Shown here piece after piece: positions 52,949 through 60,603 of a stretch of DNA of 64,000 nt. A program made the position numbers and the translations under genes. Below the pieces are notes generated by a model that ran no database searches, had not been told where the DNA came from, and worked only from the letters and a program-made list of their open reading frames with translations. Origin of the DNA: Massilia putida. Lineage in GTDB: Bacteria > Pseudomonadota > Gammaproteobacteria > Burkholderiales > Burkholderiaceae_D. Position 1 is the first letter of the stretch. Every line of letters begins with the position of its first letter. The stretch spans positions 2,294,001 to 2,358,000 of the forward strand of contig NZ_CP019038.1 in assembly GCF_001941825.1 (NCBI RefSeq), given 5' to 3'.

Positions 52949-54844
52949 TTATGCAGCCAGACGCACCGTCGAGCGGCAACCGTCCATCAGGAACGACAGG
53001 CCGACGACCAGCACCAGTGAACCTTCGGCCGAACGCGCGGTGCCGGTGATGCCTTCGACGTTCAGCGCCGTCATCGGCTTGATCACCAGGTCGGCCGTGC
53101 CGTCGACGGCTTCCACCGCGATGATGTACGGCTGCGGGGCGTTGATGACGATGCCAACGCGCTCCACGCATGCCTCGTAGCCGAGCGACAGCGCCAGCGA
53201 ACGCACCGGCAGCGGACGGCCCTGGTCTTTCAGCACCGGGGCGCCGCCGACCTGCATGAAGGTCTCCGGCAGCTCGACGACGCGTTCGACGACGGCCATC
53301 GGCAGCGCCAGCTGCGCGCCCGACGTCGACACGAGCATGGTCGGGACGATCGACAGTTCGATCGGCAGGCGGATCGAGAACTTCGTGCCCTTGCCCAGGT
53401 TCGAGTCGATGCGGATCGCGCCGCGGTTTTTCTCGACGGCCGTCTTGACCACGTCCATGCCCACGCCGCGGCCCGAGACCGACGACGCCACTTCCTTGGT
53501 CGAGAAGCCCGGCAGGAACACGAGCTGGTACGCCTCGTCGTCGCTGGTGGCCTGGTTGTCGGAGATGAGGCCCTTTTCGATCGCCTTCTTGCGCAGCTTG
53601 GCCGGGTCCATGCCGCGTCCGTCGTCCTGCAGCACGATCATGACGCTGTTCGCTTCCTGCCACGCTTTCAGCAGGATGAACGCCTTGGCCGGCTTGCCGC
53701 CCGCGACGCGGTCTTCCGGCGATTCGACGCCGTGGTCCAGCGCGTTGCGCAGCATGTGGACGAGCGGGTCGTACAGGCTGTCCACGACGACGCGGTCGAC
53801 TTCCGTCTCGGCGCCTTCGATGGTCAGCTCGACGTCCTTGCCGAGGTCCTTCGCCAGTTCGCGCACGAGGCGCGGGAATTTCTGGAACAGGCGGCCGACC
53901 GGCTGCATGCGGGTGGCCAGCGTGGCGCGCTGCAGCTCGGCCGAGTAGCGCGAGGCGCGTTCCAGCGTCTCGGTCAGGGTCGCCATCAGCGTGGCGGCCT
54001 GGCCCTCGAACTTGAACTGCGACAGGCGCTCCAGCAGCACGGCGGCCTGGTTCGCGGCCTGCACGGATTCACCGGCCACTTCCAGCAGCGCGTCCAGCTT
54101 GACCGCGTCGATACGGATGCTCTCGTCCTTCGCGGGACCGGTGCTGGCCGGCTTGGGCTCGTTGCGGCGCTCGATGCCGTCCCAGCCCGGCTTGCCCGAT
54201 GCCGCAGCTTCGGCGGGCGCCGCCTGTACGGGCGCGACCGCCGGGGCGGCTGCCTCGACGGCTGCGACCGGCGCAGTGTCCGGCGTGTAGGTGCCCGGCG
54301 GGACGACCGCCATGAACATCGCTTCCCAGTCGAGACCGTCGGCGCCCGGCGCAGCCGGTGCCGCGACCGGCGCGGCGACAGCCACCGGTGCCGGCGCAGC
54401 CGCGACCGGCGCGGGCGCCGGTGCGGCCTTGGGCGCAGGCGCGGCCTTCGGTGCGGCATCGTTGCCGGCGATGGCATCCTTGAGCATGCGCTCGAGGTCC
54501 GCCGGCATCTGCGGCAGCTGGTCCGGCGTGGCACCGTTGTTCAGGTCGCTCAGCTGGTCCGCCACGAAGCCGGACGCCTGCAGCGACGCTTCGATCGCGG
54601 CGGGCGTGACGGGCGCCGCGCCGGTGCGCAGCGCGTCGAACAGGTTTTCCGTCAGGTGGCAGGCCGCGACGAGCGCCGGCAACCCCATGAAGCCCGCGCC
54701 ACCCTTGATGGTGTGGAACGAACGGAAGACCGCGTTCAGCGTTTCCTTGTTGTCCGGATCGCGTTCGAGGTGCAGCAGATGCTCTTCGACATTCGCTGCA
54801 AGATCCATCGCCTCGACGACGAAATCCTTGAGCATTTCATCCAT
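52949..54844 (-). CDS. cheA: Chemotaxis histidine kinase CheA
   Basis: A 631-residue chemosensory kinase. The P1 phosphotransfer domain (1-105) has the phospho-accepting H44 in FRSFHTIKGGAGF. A Pro/Ala-rich spacer (about 135-225) takes the place where P2, the CheY/CheB docking domain, is usually found; I see no P2 fold. P3 dimerisation (about 235-300), P4 ATP-binding (N-box MLRNALDHG, G1 DDGRGMD, G2 GRGVGMD) and the P5 CheW-like domain (about 490-631) follow. It is co-translated with cheZ (TAATG overlap). No cheW, cheY, receptor or flagellar gene is adjacent, so its pathway is encoded elsewhere. Confidence 0.9.
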   Translation of the reverse strand: MDEMLKDFVVEAMDLAANVEEHLLHLERDPDNKETLNAVFRSFHTIKGGAGFMGLPALVAACHLTENLFDALRTGAAPVTPAAIEASLQASGFVADQLSDLNNGATPDQLPQMPADLERMLKDAIAGNDAAPKAAPAPKAAPAPAPVAAAPAPVAVAAPVAAPAAPGADGLDWEAMFMAVVPPGTYTPDTAPVAAVEAAAPAVAPVQAAPAEAAASGKPGWDGIERRNEPKPASTGPAKDESIRIDAVKLDALLEVAGESVQAANQAAVLLERLSQFKFEGQAATLMATLTETLERASRYSAELQRATLATRMQPVGRLFQKFPRLVRELAKDLGKDVELTIEGAETEVDRVVVDSLYDPLVHMLRNALDHGVESPEDRVAGGKPAKAFILLKAWQEANSVMIVLQDDGRGMDPAKLRKKAIEKGLISDNQATSDDEAYQLVFLPGFSTKEVASSVSGRGVGMDVVKTAVEKNRGAIRIDSNLGKGTKFSIRLPIELSIVPTMLVSTSGAQLALPMAVVERVVELPETFMQVGGAPVLKDQGRPLPVRSLALSLGYEACVERVGIVINAPQPYIIAVEAVDGTADLVIKPMTALNVEGITGTARSAEGSLVLVVGLSFLMDGCRSTVRLAA

Positions 54845-55704
54845 TAGAATCCCAGATCGGCAAGAAGATCATCGACACTGTCCTGGTCGAGCGCCGCGGA
54901 CGGCACCGACGGACCCTGCATGAGCGGCTGTGGCTGTTCCTGCGCGGCGGCCTGCTGCTTCTGCGCCAGCTTTTCCTTGACGTCCGGCGGCGCGCTGTCC
55001 TTGAGCAGCTGGGTCAGCTCGTTCTCGACCGTCTTGGTAATGATGACCACTTTCTTGATCAGCTGACCGGTGATGTCCTGGAAATCCTGGGCCATCATGA
55101 TCTCGAGCAGGCGCGCCTTCTCGGCTTCCGTCGCTTCCGACACCAGCTGGGCGAACTGCTTCGAATCGCCGGCCAGGGCCTTGAATTGTTCGATCGAGAG
55201 CTTGCCCGCGAACAGGTCGTCCCAGCGGTTTTCCATGTCCTTGGCCTGCTTGGACAGCAAATCCTGGGCCGGCATGCCGTCGTCCAGGGTGTTCAGCACC
55301 TTGTTGGCGGCCTGTTCGGTCAGGCTGGCGACGTATTCCAGGCGGTCCTGCGCGTCCACGATCTGGGACGATGCCTCGGTCAGCGCCTTGTCGTAGCCCA
55401 GTTCGCGCAGCGAGTCATGCAACAGGCGCACGATGCCGCCCAGGCGCTCGTACATGCCTTTTTCCTCGCCGGCCTCTGCCGGGGCGGCGGCCGGTGCAGC
55501 CGGGGCGGACACGACGGCCGGAGCCGGGGCGCTGGTGGCCGCGACCTGGTCGAACAAGGCTTCCAGGTCGTCGGAATCGCCGCTGTCGCCGCCGGCTGCG
55601 GGTTCGGGCGCTGCTGCGGGCGTCGGAGCGGCTGCGGGTGCGCTGGCACGCTGCGCTGCCACTTCCTCGAATAATGCGTCGAAATCGTCAGCGGCGTCGG
55701 TCAT
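54844..55704 (-). CDS. cheZ: CheZ-family CheY-P phosphatase
   Basis: A 286-residue protein whose long helical-hairpin region (about 105-235) carries the CheZ catalytic motif DFQDITGQLIKKV, with the glutamine that attacks CheY-phosphate. The C-terminal peptide QDSVDDLLADLGF is the CheY-binding tail, almost as in E. coli. The N-terminal 90 residues are Ala/Pro/Glu-rich and contain two related DDFDALFEEVAA and DDLEALFDQVAA peptides, which may add protein-docking sites. It overlaps cheA by one base. Confidence 0.9.
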   Translation of the reverse strand: MTDAADDFDALFEEVAAQRASAPAAAPTPAAAPEPAAGGDSGDSDDLEALFDQVAATSAPAPAVVSAPAAPAAAPAEAGEEKGMYERLGGIVRLLHDSLRELGYDKALTEASSQIVDAQDRLEYVASLTEQAANKVLNTLDDGMPAQDLLSKQAKDMENRWDDLFAGKLSIEQFKALAGDSKQFAQLVSEATEAEKARLLEIMMAQDFQDITGQLIKKVVIITKTVENELTQLLKDSAPPDVKEKLAQKQQAAAQEQPQPLMQGPSVPSAALDQDSVDDLLADLGF

Positions 55705-56073
55705 AGTCCCTGCTTCTCCATAATTTAAATGTCGCGATGATCTTTGCTGTGTGCGGTACGGCTGCCGTCGGTATGTTGACGGTACAAATTTCCGACGAGT
55801 GTATCAGTGTGGTTGCCGTAGGTAAATCTTCTGAAATGCCCGCGTTGCCGATTGGTGAGTAATCTTGGCCTGTTGACAATCTTTTACAGCCATTTCTGAA
55901 TATTTTCGCAAAGCATCTGTTGTATTTTTTTATCGCGGAGGCATTTGTGACAACCGGTATTTGTCCGCGGGCTGCCGAGCACATCGCTGAGCAAGATCAA
56001 TCATTTACGTTCTGCCAAGAGGTGAAACGCGAACTACAATGAGGGAGTAGCGTGACGTGAGGGAGGGCTCACC
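55705..56073. other. Divergent gap between cheZ and the universal stress gene
   Basis: No gene or repeat is seen in these 369 bases. The sequence is clearly richer in A and T than its surroundings (for example around 55880-55945) and should hold the promoters of both divergent operons. I cannot assign a specific regulator site. Confidence 0.5.
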
Positions 56074-56538
56074 ATGTACCAGAAGATTCTGATCACCACC
56101 GACGGCTCCACCGTATCGCAGCACACGGCCTGCGCCGGCGTCAAATTCGCACAACAGATGGGGGCCGAAGTGCTCGCCCTGTTCGTCGCGCCCGAGTACC
56201 AGTACCCAGTCTACGTCGAGATCGTGCCGCCCGCCTACCCGAGCGAGGAGGAATACGTCGAACAGATGCAGCGGCTGGGCCTGGAATACATGGGCTCGAT
56301 CATGCGCTCGGCGGAAGGTTGCAGCCTCAAGCATGCATGCATGACGGCGTTTTCCGACTCGCCGGCACTCAAGATCGTCGACGTGGCGGAACAGCAACAC
56401 TGCGACTTGATTTTCATGGGTTCGCACGGCCGCAGCGGCTGGGGGCAATTGTTGCTAGGTAGCGTGACCAATAAGGTGCTGTCGCATACCAGCAAGCCCG
56501 TGCTGGTGCACCGGCTGATCCGGGAGCCCGGCACCTGA
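56074..56538 (+). CDS. Universal stress protein, UspA family
   Basis: A 154-residue Rossmann-like protein that usually dimerises and may bind ATP. The nucleotide signature G-x2-G-x9-G-S is present in GSHGRSGWGQLLLGSVTNKV near the C-terminus, and the N-terminus YQKILITTDGS is typical. Family members respond to starvation and respiratory stress. GAGGGAGGG precedes the ATG. It is transcribed toward a response regulator and an FNR-like regulator, suggesting a stress or oxygen-response cluster. Confidence 0.92.
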   Translation: MYQKILITTDGSTVSQHTACAGVKFAQQMGAEVLALFVAPEYQYPVYVEIVPPAYPSEEEYVEQMQRLGLEYMGSIMRSAEGCSLKHACMTAFSDSPALKIVDVAEQQHCDLIFMGSHGRSGWGQLLLGSVTNKVLSHTSKPVLVHRLIREPGT

Positions 56539-56667
56539 ACGGTTTACCGGAAGTCGCGTCACCGCGATATCGGACAGTAGGCATTGTCCCAAAAAAAGCA
56601 ACGGCAGTGTTGCTGCTGTGATATCTTTTTACCTTCCATTTTACAATTGATCCCTTGGGGACATCAT

Positions 56668-57312
56668 ATGATTCGCATTGTCATCGCCGACGACCACACG
56701 ATCATGCGCGAAGGTCTCAAGCGTATTCTCGACGGGGCGCTCGACATCGAGATCGTGGGCGAGGCCATCAACGGTTTCGAAGTGCTGTCGCTGGTGCGCC
56801 AGGGCGGCTTCGACCTGCTGCTGCTGGACCTGTCCATGCCGGGGCGCAGCGGCGTCGACCTGATCCGCCAGGTGCGCAGCGAGGCGCCCAAGCTCGCCAT
56901 CCTGATCCTGACGATGCACGAGGAAGAGCAGTACGCCGTGCGCGCCATCCGGGCGGGCGCCCAGGGCTACCTCACCAAGGAAAGCGCGGGCACGCAGCTC
57001 GTCGGCGCGATCCGCAAGGTGGCGTCGGGCCGGCCCTACATCAGCACGGAAGTGGCCGAACAGCTGGCGCTGAACATCATGGCGCCGAACGAACAGCTAC
57101 TGCACAAGCAACTCTCGGATCGTGAATTCGAAGTATTCTCCCTGCTCGTGGGCGGCAAATCGATCACCGAGATCGCCAACAACCTGCACCTGTCCGTCAA
57201 GACGGTCAGCACCCACAAAACCCGCATCATGCAGAAAATGGGCATGACCTCGCTGTCGGAAATGGTCCAGTACGCGGTTGCGCACCGTCTGCTCGCACCG
57301 ATGAAAGCCTGA
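56668..57312 (+). CDS. NarL/FixJ-type response regulator
   Basis: A 214-residue two-component regulator: a receiver domain (1-120) with acidic D8/D9, phospho-acceptor D54 in LLLDLSMPG, and K103 in YLTKES; and a LuxR-type helix-turn-helix (about 145-210; LSDREFEVFSLLVGGKSITEIANNLHLSVKTVSTH). The start at 56668 opens on MIRIVIADDH and has TTGGGGA upstream; an in-frame ATG at 56584 would add 28 unrelated residues. No cognate kinase is in the window. Confidence 0.92.
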   Translation: MIRIVIADDHTIMREGLKRILDGALDIEIVGEAINGFEVLSLVRQGGFDLLLLDLSMPGRSGVDLIRQVRSEAPKLAILILTMHEEEQYAVRAIRAGAQGYLTKESAGTQLVGAIRKVASGRPYISTEVAEQLALNIMAPNEQLLHKQLSDREFEVFSLLVGGKSITEIANNLHLSVKTVSTHKTRIMQKMGMTSLSEMVQYAVAHRLLAPMKA

Positions 57313-57679
57313 CAGCGCGCCACGCGAGATAAAAACCATTTCATAAAAGCCATTTCAACGACACTATTTGTGCCCTGCCAAAGGAATAATTTTTAATGCG
57401 CAGGGCAGCGCTCTTCCTCGGATCCTACCCCGCGTTTCATTCGTAATTCCCCCTGGTGGTTCGGTCAACGGTAAGAAAATTCCTACAGCCTGACGCCCCC
57501 TCCTACTGCACATTCAGCCGTTGCTGATATTAATGCCGGACTCGTGTTGGCATACTGACTTCAGCGTTTCGACTTGCCTGCGGTCTATATCCGTGTCCAG
57601 TCAGCTTCGTGCCCCGACACCGCACCGGCATCACCGGATCGCAACTTGCTTCTTTGAAATCCTAAACCTGGAGATGAGT
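57313..57679. other. Gap upstream of the FNR-like gene
   Basis: No gene is supported. A hairpin TGCCCTGC/GCAGGGCA (57371-57378 and 57400-57407, 21-base loop) follows the response-regulator gene but lacks a T-run, so it is a weak terminator candidate. The rest should contain the promoter of the FNR-like gene. Confidence 0.45.
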
Positions 57680-58537
57680 ATGCAGTCCCAGCTAACTTCA
57701 GAACAACGTAACGCCTCCCCGTCGACCCTGCACTCGTCACAGATGGAAGCCGGACGCCAGCGCCAGGGCCGTCTCTGGTCGAACTTGAAAGAGGTCTGCG
57801 ACCTGCTCCACATCCCGGCCGCCGTATCGATGAACACGGAAGAACTGTTGTTCCAGCACGTGCAATTCAAGACCGGCCAACGGGTACACACGATCGGGCA
57901 GGCGTTCGACACGCTGTACATTGTCAATTCCGGCTTCCTCAAAACCGTGCTGATCGACGAATTCGGCAACGAGCAGGTGCTCAGCTTCCCGATGAAGGGG
58001 GACATGCTCGGCGTCGACGGCATCCACACCCGCCATTACGCATCGGAAGCGGTCGCCCTGTCCGACTGCGACCTGATCCTGGTCCCGTTCAAGAAACTCA
58101 CGGCCCTCGGCCGCGTGCATGCCGAACTCGAGAACCTGATGTACGGCGTGATGAGCCGCGAACTGGTGCGCGAACAGGCCATGATCGGCATGCTGGGCGC
58201 CCTGTCCGCCGAAGCCCGCGTGGCCCGCTTCCTGATCTCGCTGGCGGACCGCTTCGCCGCGATGGGCTATTCGAGCAAGCTGTTCAACCTGCGCATGACG
58301 CGCCATGAAATCGGCAGCTATCTCGGCCTGACGCTCGAGACGGTGAGCCGTACCTTGTCCGCTTTCAATGAAATCGGCCTGATCACGGTCGACCAGCGCA
58401 CCATCGGCATCAAAGATCCGGAAGCCCTCAAAACCCTGCGCCGCCTGCCGCCGTCGCGCTCGCGCGCCAAGCAAAACGCCAAGCACAAGGCCGAAACAGA
58501 TGCCTCCGGCGATGGCCAGGTGCTGGCCACCGTGTGA
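57680..58537 (+). CDS. Crp/Fnr-family regulator, FNR-like but without Fe-S cysteines
   Basis: A 285-residue regulator with a cyclic-nucleotide-binding-type beta-roll (about 45-160) and a C-terminal winged helix. The recognition helix LGLTLETVSRTLSAFNEIGLI has the E-x2-SR pattern of FNR, so it may bind TTGAT-N4-ATCAA-type sites. FNR's N-terminal cysteine cluster is missing: only one cysteine (EVCDLL) is in that region. The signal is therefore not the FNR [4Fe-4S] cluster. CTGGAG ends right before an ATG at 57674 and lies 6 bases before the ATG at 57680, which decides the start. Its tail is Lys/Arg-rich. Confidence 0.85.
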   Translation: MQSQLTSEQRNASPSTLHSSQMEAGRQRQGRLWSNLKEVCDLLHIPAAVSMNTEELLFQHVQFKTGQRVHTIGQAFDTLYIVNSGFLKTVLIDEFGNEQVLSFPMKGDMLGVDGIHTRHYASEAVALSDCDLILVPFKKLTALGRVHAELENLMYGVMSRELVREQAMIGMLGALSAEARVARFLISLADRFAAMGYSSKLFNLRMTRHEIGSYLGLTLETVSRTLSAFNEIGLITVDQRTIGIKDPEALKTLRRLPPSRSRAKQNAKHKAETDASGDGQVLATV

Positions 58538-58571
58538 GCTTTCGCCTGTCGATTCCTGTCGTCGAATGAAA

Positions 58572-58602
58572 AAAGCCGGTTCCGGGGTGGAAGCCGGCTT
58601 TC
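58572..58602. terminator. Bidirectional terminator
   Basis: AAAGCCGG-TTCC pairs with GGAAGCCGGCTTT (one bulged base), with A-rich and T-rich flanks. It lies between the convergent FNR-like and glycine-zipper genes. Confidence 0.78.
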
Positions 58603-58620
58603 TGTTTTCGAGCGCGGGAG

Positions 58621-59727
58621 TCAGTCGCGGATCAGCACGCCATCGCTGACCTTCACCCGGTCACCGACGCGGAAGCCCGGATTATTTTCATACGGAATCG
58701 TCTGCGTGGCGCCGTTCGGGTAGCGCACGACGATTTCATAGCGCTGGCTGGCGCGTGCGTTGCGCTCGATCTCGCGGCCCGCGATCGCACCGCCCACGGC
58801 GCCGGCCACGGTGGCCGCCGTGCGCCCGCTGCCGCTGCCGACCTGGTTGCCCAGCAAGCCGCCCACGACGGCGCCCGCGCCGGTCCCCAGATAGCTGCCG
58901 TCGCCGCTCACCTGCACCACGTTGACGGCTTCCACCGTCGCGCAATTCGTGCAGTAGCGTGCCACGCGCGGCTGGCTGCCCGGCGGGTTGATGCCCTGGC
59001 CATTGCCGCCCGCCACCAGCGGCTGACCCAGCGTGGCGACCGAGTAACGGCCGTTGGCGCGGATCGTGGCCGTCACGGCGGCGTCCGGCGCGATGCGGTC
59101 GTCGCGGCGGATCGTGTACAGGCCGCTGTACTCACCCGGCCGTACCTCCGGCAGGAAGAAGATGCCGCGCGAACCGGCGATCTGCACCTCGACCTTGGCG
59201 CCCGGCGTGCCGTGCACCGTGAACTTCAGCTCGTTGCCCGGACCGAGGTCGTCGCTGCCGCGCACGTCGAAACGGTCGACGTGCGGCATGGCGGACGCCG
59301 TGCGGTCGTTACGGTCGTCATCGCGGCCGGGACCGCGCACGATCGATTCGGCCAGCAGCCGCGTCGTCACCATATCGTTCACGCGCAGGTTGGCGGTGAC
59401 GGCGCTGGACGGCCCGATACGGTCGTGCGTACCGATCGTGTACGTGCCCTGGTAGGTGCCGGGCGACGTTTCCGTCAGCGTCAGGTTGCGCGTGGCGCCG
59501 TCGATGCGCAGCGTGGCATAGCCGCCCGGCGTGCCGTACAGGTCGAAGTTCAATTCGGTGCCGGGTTCCAGGCGCCGCACTTCGTCCACGTTGAAACCGT
59601 CGATGCGGGGCGCCAGACGTGCCGCGCGCGGGTGGTCCTCCGCGAGCACGGGCGTCGTCACGGTCATCGAGAGCAGAGGCAGCGCGGCCACCACGGCCGC
59701 GGCCAATGTCTGTCGGGTTGTTGCCAT
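58621..59727 (-). CDS. Exported glycine-zipper protein with two repeated domains
   Basis: A 368-residue envelope protein with a signal peptide (about 1-29, ending TTPVLA). Two related domains of about 100 residues follow (about 40-130 and 145-240), sharing PG-x-EL-F, GTPG, PG-Y-G-YTI and RI-P-AVTA patterns; they look like beta-sandwich units. A glycine-zipper 2TM segment (about 285-325; YLGTGAGAVVGGLLGNQVG and TVAGAVGGAIAGREIE) resembles the 17-kDa surface antigen/SlyB family and should span or insert in the outer membrane. The C-terminal 40 residues end RVKVSDGVLIRD. The function is unknown; an envelope-stability role is a guess. Confidence 0.78.
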   Translation of the reverse strand: MATTRQTLAAAVVAALPLLSMTVTTPVLAEDHPRAARLAPRIDGFNVDEVRRLEPGTELNFDLYGTPGGYATLRIDGATRNLTLTETSPGTYQGTYTIGTHDRIGPSSAVTANLRVNDMVTTRLLAESIVRGPGRDDDRNDRTASAMPHVDRFDVRGSDDLGPGNELKFTVHGTPGAKVEVQIAGSRGIFFLPEVRPGEYSGLYTIRRDDRIAPDAAVTATIRANGRYSVATLGQPLVAGGNGQGINPPGSQPRVARYCTNCATVEAVNVVQVSGDGSYLGTGAGAVVGGLLGNQVGSGSGRTAATVAGAVGGAIAGREIERNARASQRYEIVVRYPNGATQTIPYENNPGFRVGDRVKVSDGVLIRD

Positions 59728-59799
59728 GGGGTCCTCCGACTTCGTCTTGTTGTCGATATGACCAGCTTACGCCTGGCCCCAGCCGGGCTCGGTGCGTTA

Positions 59800-59946
59800 G
59801 CGAACCTATCTCGGTAGGCAGACGGAACCTGATGGCGATGCGTGGCGAGCGCGGGCAAGGCGCGAGGAGGCCGCATGGTCCATCCATGCAACGACGAGCA
59901 ACGCAGCACGAGCTCGTCAGGCCATCGACTACCGAGATAGGTTCGC
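59800..59946. repeat. 147-bp element with perfect 18-bp inverted ends
   Basis: GCGAACCTATCTCGGTAG (59800-59817) is exactly inverted at 59929-59946. The middle holds a hairpin GCATGG-TCCAT-CCATGC (59873-59889) and a core that resembles the element at 5579-5684. The right arm contains the last codons and TAG stop of the PdeM gene. Confidence 0.85.
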
Positions 59947-60603
59947 CTTCACGCTGTGCACGGCTTCCCCGGAGGTAACGAAAATGCGGTCACCCGCTTC
60001 CGGACGGATGGCGTGCCCACCGGTAAAAGATCCGAATGATGGCAGGATCATCCGACGTGGCCCTAAGACAAAACACGGGAGGCGCAAAGCGTCAAAACGT
60101 GTCGCCAAGACATAAACTGGGTGCACATGACCCGCCAATACATAGCCAGGCGCATCCAGGTCCGGGTGATGGCAGAAGGAAAACGGGCCGACCGTGTACG
60201 GCTCGTCGACGAGGTCGATGCCGAGCACCTCGGCCGGGTCGCCCGCGTGCTTGTCGTGGTTGCCCCGCACGAGCGTCAGGATGAGGTCGCAGCGGCGGCG
60301 GCGCCACGCCAGCATCGCGGCCTGCGTGCCGGCCGCGTGCGCCGCGCGCGCGTGCAGGAAGTCGCCCAGGAACAGCACGTGGTCGGCGCCCGTCGCATCG
60401 ATCAGGGCGTCGAGCGCATCGAGATTCTCGCTCGTCGTCCCGCGCGGCACGGGGATGCCGAACGAGCGGAACGCGGCCGCCTTGCCGAAGTGGATGTCGG
60501 CGATGGCCAGCAGCTTTTCGCGCGGCCACACGACGGCCTTTTGCGGCAGCAGCACCAGCTGCTCGCCGCCCACGTCGATCGAAACGCTGCCCGCGATCGT
60601 CAT
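59929..60603 (-). CDS. pdeM: Ligase-associated DNA damage response phosphoesterase PdeM
   Basis: A 224-residue calcineurin-like metallophosphoesterase. Metal ligands are visible in [31 protein letters not shown] and GHVHPVY, the five-motif pattern of the family. It is the last gene of a ligase-helicase-phosphoesterase operon seen in many bacteria. The Lhr-like helicase stop overlaps its start by 4 bp. The final residues (VKANLSR) and stop come from the inverted repeat at 59929-59946. Confidence 0.88.
   Translation of the reverse strand: MTIAGSVSIDVGGEQLVLLPQKAVVWPREKLLAIADIHFGKAAAFRSFGIPVPRGTTSENLDALDALIDATGADHVLFLGDFLHARAAHAAGTQAAMLAWRRRRCDLILTLVRGNHDKHAGDPAEVLGIDLVDEPYTVGPFSFCHHPDLDAPGYVLAGHVHPVYVLATRFDALRLPCFVLGPRRMILPSFGSFTGGHAIRPEAGDRIFVTSGEAVHSVKANLSR

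Noticed and set aside
52949..54844. PilL/ChpA-type hybrid kinase
   Set aside because: There is a single P1 domain, no receiver domain and no pilus genes; co-translation with cheZ supports CheA.
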